A stretch of DNA of 64,000 nt from NCBI GenBank assembly GCA_016271365.2, contig CM028131.1, positions 287,986,001-288,050,000 of the forward strand. Reading direction: 5' to 3'. The notes under the pieces are model-generated. The model saw nothing but the letters and a program-made list of their open reading frames with translations, was not told the DNA's origin and ran no database searches. Of this stretch, positions 1 through 9,916 are shown one piece after another. Within the stretch, counting starts at the first letter, position 1, and every line of letters begins with the position of its first letter. The position numbers were made by a program, and so were the translations under genes. Source of the stretch: Neoceratodus forsteri. Lineage: Eukaryota; Chordata; Ceratodontiformes; Ceratodontidae.

Positions 1-1381
1 CAAAGATATTTCCAGGATTGGATCAACCACCCTAAAGAGACAGGTTGGCTGGATCAGAAAGAGCAGGGTTGCCCAGGAAGGTTGTCAGCCTATTTGTCCA
101 AAAAAGGCCAGAAGGACTATCTCAGCCTGGACAGGCCAAATCCTCTGGTACTGTCAGTATTAGAGAGCTGGGAAAGTATAGATAAATCCAGGGGTTGGGC
201 AGGAGGAAACATTATTACTCCCAGTGGCCGGGAACCCCTTCTTCGTGCCTGAGGTAGGGGACAGTAGGTTTAAAGAATGGGAAGAAAGGGGAATATTATG
301 TCTGGGTGACCTACACATTAGGGAAGGTTTTAACTCTTTTGCGTGCATACTGTACAAGCGACGACAGGTCTGGAACACCAGCACTTTTTCCGATTCCTGC
401 AGATCAAAGCATACTGCTGGGGACTGAGCAATCTAGCCATAGAAATCCTAAGGGGATTATCTGATGAGTGGCCAGAGAGGGGAGGGCACACCTCCTAGAC
501 ACCACGGGTAACATTAAGCAGCTGTGGGAAAGAGACTTGGGACTAGTGATCTCAGAAGAAAACTGGAGACTGCTTGTACAGCTGCATATGGGGATCTTAA
601 TCTGTAATAAATACAAAGGATTTTTCTACAAATTCATACATAGGCTATATTATCCACCACTAATAGACCACAAGTTTAACCCTACTGTTTCACCAATGTG
701 TACTGTATATGCTGTAACCTGCAATCTTACTATCACTATTTCTGGACCTGCACGGTCTTACAGACGTTCTGGGGAGATGTGGCAAAGGAATTTTAGAGAA
801 TGCTGGGGAGGAGGGTGCCAATCTCTTTGCTGCTCCTACTCTTTGGAGTGGAGGACATTGGGAAAGAGGAATGGAGCCTCTTGCCAAGGTGGGCAACGGT
901 CCTGCTTATAATGGCCAGACACTGTATACTGAATACCTGGGTTATGGGAGTTGTGCCTACAATACAGAACTGGAAAGCCTTGACCCTGCATGCTCTTGCT
1001 ATGGAGAGGCTCACCTTTATCTTGAAGGAGAAGGGGGGAACTTTTCTATGGCACCTGGCAGCCTTTTCCAGCTTCACTCTCCATAGGTGAGACTCAGATC
1101 CTAAGTGAGGGATGGCTTTGAGGGGAGACAGGGACACCATAGATATGTCTGTCCCCCTGTGGCAGGAAATTAAGTTAATAATTACTTTATGAAACATGTA
1201 ATAATGGACTTTCTTTGTTTTCTAAAGATTAGTTGAGTGGAATTTTAAGTTTTTTGTAATGGACTGGACCCTTTTGTACAAAGTTTGATGAATTTGTATT
1301 TGTGTTGTTGTTCTGTGCTGTGTTTTGTCTGTATAAAACAACAAAAATTTTAATAACAACATGATGCAAAAAAAAAAAAAA
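1..1381 (+). mobile_element. L1/Tx1-like LINE, ORF2 C-terminal end plus 3' UTR and poly(A)
   Basis: The left edge opens inside the last part of a LINE ORF2. Frame 1 is open from base 1 to about 243. Frame 2 continues from 224 with a segment of the type 'AGNPFFVPEVGD...F.EWEERGI..LGDL', a conserved C-terminal block of L1/Tx1 ORF2. Bases 600-780 give 'YKFIHRLYYPPLIDHKFNP' followed by the HxFW-type Cys/His region, and 800-1086 give the final 'LEDIG...MARHCIL..W' block. Several frameshifts and stops separate these pieces, so it is a dead copy. A 3' UTR of about 280 bp follows and ends in an A-run at 1368-1381. The RT domain lies outside the window. The family is seen from protein similarity; the exact L1 subfamily is not determined. 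Confidence 0.8.
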
Positions 1382-1581
1382 GCCCAACCAGACTGTCAGT
1401 CTGGGGATGGTATGAGGAGACCCTGATCTGCCACATCCCTCATGTAGGCAAGTCATTAGGGCAGACATAAAAATGGTACCCTGGTGTAACAGAATCTCCT
1501 CTAATTCTGAAAAAATGGCTGGCAGGATCTACTCACAATGAATTAAATCCTGCTTTACCATGGAAATGGAGGCTCCTGTAC
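1382..1581. other. No gene seen; spacer between L1 poly(A) and SINE fragment
   Basis: No coding segment or repeat family is recognised here. A small perfect hairpin, 'ccagactgtcagtctgg', occurs near 1388-1404. Confidence 0.4.
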
Positions 1582-1870
1582 TGCTGGGGTGTGCTGTCCT
1601 TCAGATGGGATGTTAAACCCAGGTCCCTTCTACCCATCCTGGTGGGTGTCCAGGTGGAGTAAAAGAACCCAGGGCACTCTTCACAAAGAGTAGGGAACAT
1701 TCTCAGTATCCTGGTGAACATTCCCTTTCCCATAAACTGATTCATGCAGTTGTCCAGGCTGTTTGTGGGTGTTGCCATGCACTATGGCTGCCACTACACA
1801 TTCAGTCACTTCACTACCGGTCCAGAATTGCTTGCAAAGTGCTTTGGGATTAACTGTGTATGAAAAGTGC
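1582..1870 (+). mobile_element. tRNA-type SINE, 5'-truncated copy 1
   Basis: This is the body and tail of the same SINE seen complete at 8150-8570. The two copies share 'gtgctgtccttcagatggg', the 'actcttcacaaagagtagg' block and the tail 'aagtgctttgggattaactg'. The tRNA-like head is absent here. A 12-base stretch present in the other copy is missing near 1640. The tail resembles the 'AAGCGCTTTGGG…GAAAAGCGC' ends of several vertebrate SINEs, but I cannot name the family. Confidence 0.7.
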
Positions 1871-1990
1871 CATCTTGTTTCTTCTTCAAAAGGTGGTTTC
1901 AATGCAGTGTTTTAACCACGTTTCCCCTTCCATTCTTAGTCTGTATACGGTCATGCTTGGAAGCTGTTCCACAATCACATATGGATCAGG
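1871..1990 (-). mobile_element. Fragment of Gypsy pol (integrase C-terminal region), second copy
   Basis: The 120 bases after the SINE match 8571-8692 at roughly 90 percent by eye. On the minus strand both encode the 'DPYVIVEQLPN' block found after the catalytic core in Gypsy integrases. The copy ends abruptly at 1990, where homology to the element A locus stops. The SINE-pol junction is identical at both places, so this is a duplicate or sister copy of a SINE-bearing element rather than an independent SINE insertion. Confidence 0.7.
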
Positions 1991-2129
1991 TAAATTTGTA
2001 ATTTTTCTGCTTCCCTGTTACCTCTCCTATCACATTTCTAATGTTACCTAGGTATTTACCTGCTTACTATATGTACCCTGTATGTAACTATTGCCTCCTT
2101 GCATAGTTATACAATTCTTGTTTTCAAAT

Positions 2130-2240
2130 CCTTTTTATCCCCCTCTCCCAGGTCACACCATGAGGCGAGCAACTTGTTGTTCAATGTGCCTTCCAGGTGA
2201 AACTTTTCAATAAATAAATAAATCAAATAAATCATTGTCC
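2130..2240 (+). mobile_element. 3' tail of an L2-like/jockey-group LINE (fragment)
   Basis: The segment 'cccccctctcccaggtc…tgtgccttccaggtgaaactttt' followed by AATAAATAAATAAAT matches the 3' ends at 18820-18950 and 48390-48475. The third of those lies directly downstream of a reverse transcriptase reading frame, which ties this tail to a LINE. Only the tail is present here. Confidence 0.6.
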
Positions 2241-3404
2241 ATGCATAGGCATACTCACTTAAGCAGTGAAAGTGTTTATTTGATTCCTCTGGTAGCACAC
2301 CATCCTTGTAGGAAGCAGGACTCCTAAGGAGGACTCATTTTATTGGCAAACAATGTTGCTGTTACACTTTGTTTTGAAAAAAAAAATCAGGTTTTATTCA
2401 GAGAATTTTCAAGTTGCAACAGTGCAGTCCAGGAATACAGAAACAATTTGGTACTGCCGGTACAGAACAGAGTCCATTCATAAGCTGGGTTAAGGATGTT
2501 GTTAATGAAATAGGAAACCTATCCACAAGTCGGCCAACATACTGTAGTTGCTCATAGCCTGTGTCAAATGTCCATATCAGTAAAAGTCCATACATAAGAA
2601 CTTTGAATATGATGCTGAGTTTCAATAACTAGAAAGATGACTTTTAATGCTAACTGCTAATGTTTAATAATTCAGTAAAGCAACATCTGCCAACATTCCA
2701 CTTCAGTTGTCCTTATTTGGATGCTATCTTAGTGAATAAACTCATGGTCAAAATGTCCAGTTGAAACATGACCCAAAAATGCCAAAGCTCCTTACTCATT
2801 GACTGATGACCTCTTCTTGTTAAAGTCAGCGTTTCCATTCTGTATATGAAATTAACCACCTGAAACCAGTTTTTCTTTGTATGTATTGTACTTGACAACT
2901 ACATCTGGGTGATCACTTTTTTTGTGACTACACCAACACTAGCAGTATTTAAGGGGTTTGCCCTGTACTCCCTCCATTGGAATAGATATCACAACCCCTG
3001 AAAGGGTAAGTAAGCTGTGGTCCAAAAAAAAAACTATTTCAGAACTACTGTATGTTGATGTCTTTCCAAAAATCGGCTAAGTAAAGGCAAGATGAAAAGA
3101 TATGAATAGGGTTTGCTTTAATTTCACCACAAAATCTCCAACATAAGCCTATATGAGGTCCCAAAAAAGTCACCTGAATGGCTGGGGTGTGAAAAAATCT
3201 TAGCCTGTATTTTCAGGAGAAATCTGTCTATTATACTTTTTCAGTTGCACTCAATCATATGAACTTCCACATAACCAAGTTAGCCTTAAAGAAGAATCGT
3301 GTAGCCACAGTTAAACCTTTTGGTTCCTTATGCACCTATCTGCAGAATAGCATATTGCTATTTTTTTTATACATTACTTACTTTAAAATGTAAATTTATG
3401 TATG
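2241..3404. other. No gene seen; holds one copy of a short dispersed repeat
   Basis: No reading frame here resembles a known protein. The only structure found is a 58-base segment at 2786-2843 that recurs at 4005-4062. Confidence 0.4.
2786..2843 (+). repeat. 58-bp direct repeat, copy 1
   Basis: This segment begins 'agctccttact' and ends 'gtcagcgtttccattctgt'. It matches 4005-4062 with about six mismatches by eye. Copy 2 lies inside the insertion in the 3' LTR of element A. Its origin is unknown. Confidence 0.65.
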
Positions 3405-3767
3405 TGTAACCACCCCTACTCCTACTATCTGCACAACCACCCGCAAGTGGAGCTGCCTAATAGATGTAGGTTGGTGCCTGGGTTCACGGTTAAAATTGGA
3501 CAAGTAAATGGTGTGCTGCCTCCACCTATGGAGATCTTTATAGCAGGGTGCTGCCAGGGTGCTTCCCCATAGGAAATGAATATAGTCCCCTCCCTTGGTG
3601 ACAGGTAGATTAGTAACACAATCCCCTCCCCACTTATCACTCTAAACAGGTAAATATTATCCTAACACAATAATGACAATTATACAATGGCAAGAAAATT
3701 TCCTGGACTCAGACTAGTCAGTGTGTGCCTGAGACAGTGATGTTATTACACAATAACCTCACTGTAT

Positions 3768-3995
3768 TGATTTATTTATTTATTTATTTAAATTTTGGTG
3801 ACTGGGTAGGCCCACTGAGCCCCGAAGGTCCCTTTTTCAGGGGCAACCCGGGATAACAATACAAGATAAAATACAGTGGAGAAAAACTTTTGATTACATA
3901 GGTTGTTCAAGCACAAGGTGGTTACAGACAGTGGTTACAGACATGGTTGTCATCATGACACAGTTTTGCCTTGGCACTACTTGGCGTAGTGATAT
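3768..3995 (-). mobile_element. L2-like LINE 3' tail (fragment)
   Basis: On the minus strand this ends '…cctacccagtcaccaaaa' followed by an (AAAT)n run. The block 'ctttttcaggggcaacccggga' matches the 3' end of the LINE at 61502-64000 ('tattttcaggcacgacccagga') and the tail of the SINE at 36601-36814. Confidence 0.55.
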
Positions 3996-4004
3996 ACATG
4001 AGGT

Positions 4005-4062
4005 AGCTCCTTACTCCTTGACTGTTGACCCCTTCTTGGTAAAGTCAGCGTTTCCATTCTGT
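4005..4062 (+). repeat. 58-bp direct repeat, copy 2
   Basis: This is the partner of 2786-2843. It lies within the insertion that interrupts the 3' LTR. Confidence 0.65.
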
Positions 4063-4211
4063 GGAGCTGATGCTTTCTTTTTTTCTTTCCAAAGATATAT
4101 AGCAACATGAAAAATCTAAAAAAATCTTTTTAAATATTTTGTTATATTTTATATAACATTGAGCCATTGTATAATTGCAATAATGCACTCCAAGATGCAT
4201 GTTATGAAAGC

Positions 4212-4355
4212 AATAAGACATGACAGGGTGTGGGTTGTTGATTGATAACAGCATGCCCCCAGCTGCACTGTCAGGCATGAGGCACTTGTGCTGAGTAACT
4301 ACAGCAGCTGGGTAGTGCTCCTATCAATCAACAACCCGCATCCTGAAGTGTCTTA
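4212..4355. repeat. Foldback (inverted repeat) element
   Basis: The left arm at 4212-4265 ('aataagacatgacagggtgt…') pairs with the right arm at 4303-4355 ('…acccgcatcctgaagtgtct'). The core 'ttgttgattgata' / 'tatcaatcaacaa' is perfect and the loop is about 37 bases. The flank 'ccattgtataattgcaataa' links it to the palindromes at 5289 and 23374. Confidence 0.75.
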
Positions 4356-5288
4356 TCACTCTTATAAAATGGGTAACAACTATTGATATAACAATTAAAC
4401 AAAACTCTGGACACAGTATTAAAGATTTAATAATAGTATGTTATTTTATTTAAATATGGTGAAAAATGGTCCCCAGACTTGGGTAGAAGAGTGGTAAAAT
4501 TGATGACTAGCAGCTCACTAAAAAATGCTAAACCAATGAGTTGGAGGGACAGCAGTGCATTATTTGAGCAGTTTTGATCTGCCTCTACCTATGTAACTGA
4601 GTTTCCCACCTTTTCTCTTTGTTTATAAAGTATTACTGTATTGCCTATTTTCTTCATCCTGTTTTCTTTTCTGTTTTTCCCTTTATTCAAGACCCAGAAT
4701 GTTTATCATGGAATGTTTACCATGGAATACAGGGATTCAAAATTCTGCTCCGTTCTGCTGTTAGAATGTTACTCTGATAACATACTGTACACACAGACAA
4801 CAAAGGCCTATTTTAGAGCCAGTGACTCAATTATTTCACTGTCAGGGCAAGCAGAAGAGATTTCCCTGATGAGTAGTAAAGACAGAAGGGGAAGTTTTCA
4901 CTGTTAGTAAAGAAACAGTTGTAATGAAAACTATAAACAATACTTAATGTTTCTAATTTGTTTATGTGTGTAAGGAAAGTGCGATGATCAGGGAAACAAC
5001 GTTTAAGTAATTTGTTATATTTTTTATTTAAGATAGTTTTATTTTCAGGGCCCAGTTGAAGGTTTTTACAGTGTAAAGGTAGCTGCCACGTTTGTCATGG
5101 AAGATCAGTTCTGGTTGCAGAGGGACTGATAGAAGATAGTTCTGATTGTAGGAGGACTGATTTGCTCATTGTGTAATGTGGTTTAGGACTAGGATGACTG
5201 TGTGTGTATATAGAGATTAAATGTACAGTCAGCTGATGTATCTTGGCCAATGAGATTTCTAGATTTTTTTCTTGCCATTTTATAATGT

Positions 5289-5368
5289 GTAATAACGTCA
5301 CTCCTGGGGTGGTGGAGACACTCGGCTTCACCTCATGCTTCAACCCACCCCAGGAGTGACGTTATTAC
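5289..5368. repeat. Foldback element with perfect 24-bp arms
   Basis: The left arm is 5289-5312 ('gtaataacgtcactcctggg' onward). The right arm at 5345-5368 is its exact reverse complement, with a 32-base loop. The motif 'aacgtcactcctggggt' recurs in the palindrome at 23374-23530, so both belong to one MITE family. Confidence 0.85.
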
Positions 5369-7287
5369 ATGATGACACACACCTTGTTGTGCCTTATTGC
5401 TTAAATATTTCAACAGTTGCAAATAAATACCCAGATACTGTAGGTTTATTCTGGGGGTTGGAGAGTGAGGTGGGGTACAGGGGAAACAAAGGGAGTAAAA
5501 CCATCAACTAATCAGGTATAAACACTGTAACACAATCTGTCCCCTCTGTCCCAGTCCCCCCCTCCACTGATGCACCAGTCAACCCCACAGTCCCTGTGGG
5601 AGTGCTCAAGAGCCTTGGTGTGCACACAATAAGAAGTTGCTAGCCTGTGATGAATGGACACTGGGTGCTGTACAGCTATAGTTGGGTGGAGCTGCAGCTA
5701 CTTCACACAAAATACACTGGTGGATTTAAACACACAGTTGATCCTGGCTTTAACTGAGGCTGTCAGGTTTAGGTTAAAGTTGCGCAGGAAGGCCAGATGG
5801 TAAATTATCTAGCTAGCTAACTGGACAGTTAAAATAGCAATTGGTAGGGTAAACCTAGTACTCATGACCTTTAGATGACTAGGTGATGTAGGCATTGGGG
5901 GACATCTCCCCTTTCAGACAGTCAGCTAAAATAGTCCTTTGGTAGAGTATGATGACTTTCACCCCACAGAGGGACTTGTCTTCATGTACCTCAAAAGATG
6001 GTCAGCAGACAATCTTCACGTCACAGAGGAACTTGTCTTCACCCACCTCTAAAGATGGGCCAGCAGATGATCTTCACACATAGAGGGACTTGTCTTCACC
6101 CACCTCAAAAGATGAGCTGGCAGGCAGGACCTCAGAGCACTGGTCCACTGTCAAAATCACAGTCTTTCTGTTAGGATCTGAGAGGCAGTGGCTGTTCACC
6201 TAATCAGAACAACAAACAACTATCAAAGTGAGTCTCTGCTCTTTTCATTGCTAAAATCTTGGCATTCCACTCAAACTGAGGTAAATCCCCTTGTTTCTGG
6301 GATTTACCAGTCTGCAGAGCAACAAACACCAAAGTTTCAATCTGTTCAGCAACAAACTTCAATTTTTCATCTGTGACAGCACAGGAAACTGTCAAAACAG
6401 TTGCTTTCTCGTCAGAAAACACTTCAGACTCTCTCAGAGTTAACTGTCAAACCCAAGAATGTTGTTTTAAAATCTTGACGTTCCATTGGCTGGAATTGAG
6501 GAACGAACTCCACCCCTGATTAGACTACTGCAGCTACCAATCAGGTCCTGACTGTTTTTCAGGCAGACCACTTTCAACATGGCCACCCCAATACAGTCCT
6601 GCTCAACTCTGTTAAATATCTTGCGAATTAAAATACTTTGGCATCTTCTGGCTGCAGGGTCAAGACCTTCCTGGTCTCACCTGGTGGGCACTAGGGCCAG
6701 GGGCATGTAGTGGGGACAGGAGCTCTATCAGAAGCTCCATTTTGTAGGACTTCCCAGAAGGAGCAAGTTTCTGATGGTGGCAGCTCCCGTGCTGCAGAGG
6801 ATCACAGGACAAGTAGTCCCAGTGCCATTTTGTCCCCATTTAATCCCCGACTCAATGGAGGCTTGGATTTGGGTTGGGGAGACATTTCCATTCATTTATT
6901 GTAATTATTTAAGTCCCCCCAGCCCCCTACTGTGTCTGATGGGGCTAGAGAGGCAAAATTGTAAGCAGCGCTTCTGCCTCATTTTCAGCAGGCGCCAAGA
7001 GGTGCTGGAAACAACTGTGGCTTTCCCTTTTGCTCCGCGCCCTACTGTGCATTTGTCTGAGGGGTTGGGGAAGCATAACATGAGTGCAGCTCACCAGCCA
7101 CAACATCAGGTGCATGGAGGCACTGAAAATCTATTCAGTTGCTCCCCTGCCCTAGAATCAATACTAGAGAGGGTTGGGGAAGTGAAGTTGAAAATGGCTC
7201 ACTGGCTGCATGGCTGCAGAGATCACTGGAGGCAGCAGGATGACTGTGGGGCCCCAGGTAAGCTCCTGACATTGGAAGAGGGTAACA

Positions 7288-7300
7288 TTCTCCCCTCACT
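7288..7300 (-). promoter_or_regulatory. Polypurine tract of element A
   Basis: On the minus strand the bases just before the 3' LTR read 'agtgaggggagaa', followed directly by the LTR start TGTTACC. A purine run at this position is the expected plus-strand primer site, and it fixes the LTR boundary at 7287. Confidence 0.75.
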
Positions 7301-7505
7301 GAACTCCTTGGCATTCTCGTCAGGGCCTAAAAACATAAAACACTGCAACATGGCACAACACAGGCTATCTAATATACCTGATTCCTGCCTAAACATTTCT
7401 GCCTAATACACTTGCATTCTATCTGAATGATATCAGCATTGCATTTCACAGAATACAGAGCATGCATTAATATAATCGCCTTCCCACCATGGTTTACAAT
7501 TACAG
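7301..7505 (-). other. Element A 3' untranslated stretch
   Basis: This lies between the pol stop codon and the PPT. Nothing beyond A/T-rich sequence is seen. Confidence 0.5.
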
Positions 7506-8132
7506 TTACACTTCCCTATTATGACTTGAGGGCAGCCCAATGAGAGCGGCACAATGGGGGTAGCAATAGTGGGTGTGGCAGCAATTAACCATTTTATGCA
7601 CCACATTTACAGGAAGATCAGAGGGGACACCAGTGCAATCATAAGTGAGTTTTATTTGGTGCTTGATTTCTCTTCCAGAATGGTGGGGTACCACAAGTTC
7701 CTTAGTAATGACTTGATTTGGATCATTGAGGGGTTCTGCATACTTGTCTACAATGGGTTCAAATCTTTCAGTGTCCTGGGTTGGTTCTATTACTGGAGTC
7801 TCAACATCCCCTGTATTTGGAGCATGGTTCATGACTGTGGCACCAGGTTCAATTGGAACAAGGGGCACTACAGCCGGATTAAATGACCTAGAATGATTTG
7901 CATTACTCCCTCCAAGTGCTGAAGGGGGAAAGTCCATGGGGAATGATGCAGGCTGATATTGACATGGTATCAGATAACTGTAAGGTTCTTCATCCTCAGA
8001 GCTACTGTTCACTACATCAGACTGAGCCACTGATGGGGCAACAGGTAATAGTGATAAAGTTAAACTGTTTTTCCTTGGCCTTGTTTCTAGTGACTGGTCT
8101 CCGGGGCAGTGAGAGAGGTACTGAGTTAACAA
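7506..8132 (-). pseudogene. Element A pol, C-terminal tail after integrase
   Basis: An open frame of 208 codons ends at the natural pol terminus. It is rich in Pro, Ser and acidic residues in the middle. It closes with a basic segment followed by 'KLTYDCTGVPSD', a type of ending common in vertebrate Gypsy polyproteins. No enzyme domain is visible. The upstream part of the same frame is cut by the SINE at 8150-8570, so the ATG near 8132 is not a true start. It follows the integrase C-terminal region (8571-8980) in element order and lies 205 bp from the PPT. The role of this tail is not known to me. Confidence 0.65.
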
Positions 8133-8149
8133 GTTCAGCTAACCGTTAA

Positions 8150-8570
8150 CCAATAGGTGTCAGTGTGGCTCAGTTGGTAGCACATCTGCCTCCGGACCAG
8201 AAGGTTGTGAGTTCTCATTCCACATTGGGATTGGACTTGCACCTAAAACGCTGGCATCTGTGTGCAGTATTAGGGGTGTGCTGTCCTTCAGATGGGATGT
8301 TAAACCCAGGTCCCTTCTACCCATCCTGGAGCTGTCCTGGTGGGTGTCCAGGTGGAGTAAAAGAACCCAGGGCACTCTTCACAAAGAGTAGGGGACATTC
8401 TCAGTGTCCTGGCCAACATTGCCCTTCCCATAAACTGATTCATGCAGTTGTCCAGGCTGTTTGTGGGTGTTGCCATGCAATATGGCTGCCACTACACATT
8501 CAGTCACTTCACTACCGGTCCAGAATTGCTTGCAAAGTGCTTTGGGATTAACTGTGTATGAAAAGTGCCA
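8150..8570 (+). mobile_element. tRNA-derived SINE, copy 2 (complete)
   Basis: The head contains an A-box-like 'tggctcagttggtagc' at about 8166-8181 and a B-box-like 'gttgtgagttctcattcc' about 40 bases on, as in tRNA-derived SINEs. A 350-bp body and the tail 'agtgctttgggattaactgt…gaaaagtgcc' follow. It interrupts the pol frame of element A between 8132 and 8571. The duplicated fragment at 1582-1990 shows the same SINE in the same pol position. No poly(A) is seen, so mobilisation by a LINE recognising the tail is more likely than by L1. Confidence 0.75.
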
Positions 8571-8980
8571 GCTTGTTTCTTCTTCAAAAGGTGGTTTCAA
8601 TGCAGTGTTTTAGCCACAACATTTCTCCTTTCCATTCTTAGTCTGTATATGGTCATGTTTGGAAGCTGTTCCACAATCACATATGGATCAGGTTTCCATC
8701 AGTCTTCAATCTTGTGTTTGCCTGGGATCCCAAGTTCTGACTTAATACTTTGTCCCCTGGCTGGAGAGATTGCTCTCTGACTCTCCTGTCACATCTGGTT
8801 TTGTTTGCTAGGTTGGATTTCCCAACTGCTTCTTGAGTCACCCTATAGGCTTCTCTCAGTTGTGCATGCAGTCCCCTGGTATACTCCAAGTGAGTCTCTG
8901 GTCTGTCAGCCAACACCCCAAAACATAAGTCCACTAGAAGCCTGGTTTCTAGCCCGAACATCAGAAAATTGGGTGAGAAC
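8571..8980 (-). pseudogene. Element A integrase, C-terminal part
   Basis: The minus strand encodes 'LMFGLETRLLVDLCFGV' near 8961, the block after the catalytic core of Ty3-type integrases. A helical segment 'THLEYTRGLHAQLREAYR' and then 'LQPGDKVL' follow (about 8760), the start of the SH3-like C-terminal domain. A frameshift near 8700 leads into 'DPYVIVEQLPN' (8690-8660). The upstream half of the integrase is 15.7 kb away at 24668-25370, separated by the L1 insertion. The frame stops at 8571, where the SINE begins. Confidence 0.8.
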
Positions 8981-9200
8981 TGGACTTCTGGTGGTGCTAT
9001 GGAGTAGGTAGCAACGGGAAAGAAGAACTCCTCTAAATTCAGCTGCCAAACAGCTTAAAAATTAAGTCGCAAATTAAGTAAAACCTTGCCAAAACCTCTC
9101 CAAAATAATTGATAATAACTTTTATAGACTCGTGTAATGAGTAAACCTGGCCAGACTTACCTGAAATCATTTTACGGGCCGGGCAGAGATCAAAGAGGGG

Positions 9201-9691
9201 GTGATGGCAACAGCAGTAGCTCTAACCATCGATTCAGATGTGGCGTCACAAGATGAAGACAGAAAAGCAAGAAATTATAAAAAAAATCACAGGGGAAAGA
9301 CACAGGAAAAGACCAAACCTCGAAGAAACCAGAATTCGTCCTGCAGGTTCTCTCTGAGTTTTGCTCAGAAAAGCAGGACTCATTGAAGGAACTAAATGCA
9401 GTTATGGGGGCATTCAGGCCAGAGCCAATGAGATAGACAAACAGATTTCAAACAACACTGCCCGGCTTGAGTCCCTGTAGTCTGCTACGATGGAGATGGT
9501 GAGCATGCAGTTACAAGAAGCAGCCAGACAAGAGGATGCAGAAAACTGTGGCAGGTGGAAAAATCTGCACATTTATGGTGTACCTGACGGCGAGGAGGGC
9601 TGTGACATGGCAGCCTTCATTGATGGCTTCCTGCGGGAAGCTCAAATGCCATCCTGGCAGAGCATAGAGATTGTGCAGTATCTCTGGAAGT
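9201..9691 (+). pseudogene. L1/Tx1 LINE ORF1, N-terminal part (broken)
   Basis: ORF1 of L1-type LINEs is an RNA-binding chaperone that coats the element RNA. The first frame (9201-9386) is short and Lys/Arg-rich. After a frameshift, about 9430-9530 encodes a heptad-like stretch ('EMVSMQLQEAARQEDAEN') that fits the coiled coil. 'RWKNLHIYGVPDGEEG' (about 9555) is the start of the RRM domain, typically 'R.NNLRI.G.PE..EG'. The frame is cut at about 9691 by a CR1 insertion and picks up again at 15976. At least one stop ('tag' at 9478) also interrupts it. Confidence 0.75.
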
Positions 9692-9916
9692 GAACATCAT
9701 GGGGGTTGAGGGGATCATCCAGGATGGAACCCCAAGGCCAGCTGCAAGGAGAACACACAGAAGGAGGAAGCAAATTCTGGTTGGGGGCTCCATTGTCTGG
9801 GGGACTGAGCTGGGGTCAGGTAGCAGTGGTGAGAGGGAGGTAATGTGCCTACCTGGAGGCACAGTTCAGAAGGAGGGCAAGCAAATCCTTAGGACTGCAA
9901 GGGTGGTAGCAAGAAC
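9690..9916 (+). pseudogene. CR1 copy 2 ORF1, first half of esterase-like domain
   Basis: The frame encodes 'RRKQILVGGSIVWGTELG', corresponding to the 'GDS' catalytic block of the CR1 ORF1 esterase, followed by 'MCLPGGTVQ'. The Asp of the GDS-type motif appears lost. The continuation lies at 11938. The ORF beginning at 9690 that runs on into ORF2 sequence is a chimera created by the CR1 copy 1 insertion. Confidence 0.65.

Larger units (their letters stand above)
3679..5402. mobile_element. Insertion in the 3' LTR, built of foldback units
   Basis: This block interrupts otherwise continuous homology between the two LTRs. It starts 'ttatacaatggcaagaaaa' and contains the inverse, 'ttttcttgccattttataa', at about 5267-5285, as expected for terminal inverted repeats. 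Inside are a LINE tail (3768-3995) and two strong palindromes (4212-4355 and 5289-5368). The same 'ccattgtataatt' end sequence recurs near 24570. It is probably a composite of nested MITEs. 4063-4211 and 4360-5265 hold nothing recognisable. Confidence 0.55.
3405..7287 (-). repeat. 3' LTR of element A (left copy), with a 1.7-kb insertion
   Basis: The LTR begins TGTAACC on the plus strand and ends GGTAACA, so in element orientation it runs TGTTACC…GGTTACA. Homology to the right LTR covers 3405-3678 and 5403-7287. The block 3679-5402 has no counterpart there and is an insertion. Without it the LTR is about 2.16 kb. The mismatch level between the two LTRs looks like 10-15 percent by eye, which implies an old insertion. 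Confidence 0.85.

Noticed and set aside
2398..2625. 75-codon minus-strand frame with AATAAA nearby, considered as a processed pseudogene
   Set aside because: The nearby homopolymer is T-rich on the coding strand, not a poly(A) tail, and no protein family was recognised.
6774..7406. 210-codon frame on the plus strand
   Set aside because: It lies in the 3' LTR of element A, antisense to the element. The matching part of the other LTR does not keep the frame.
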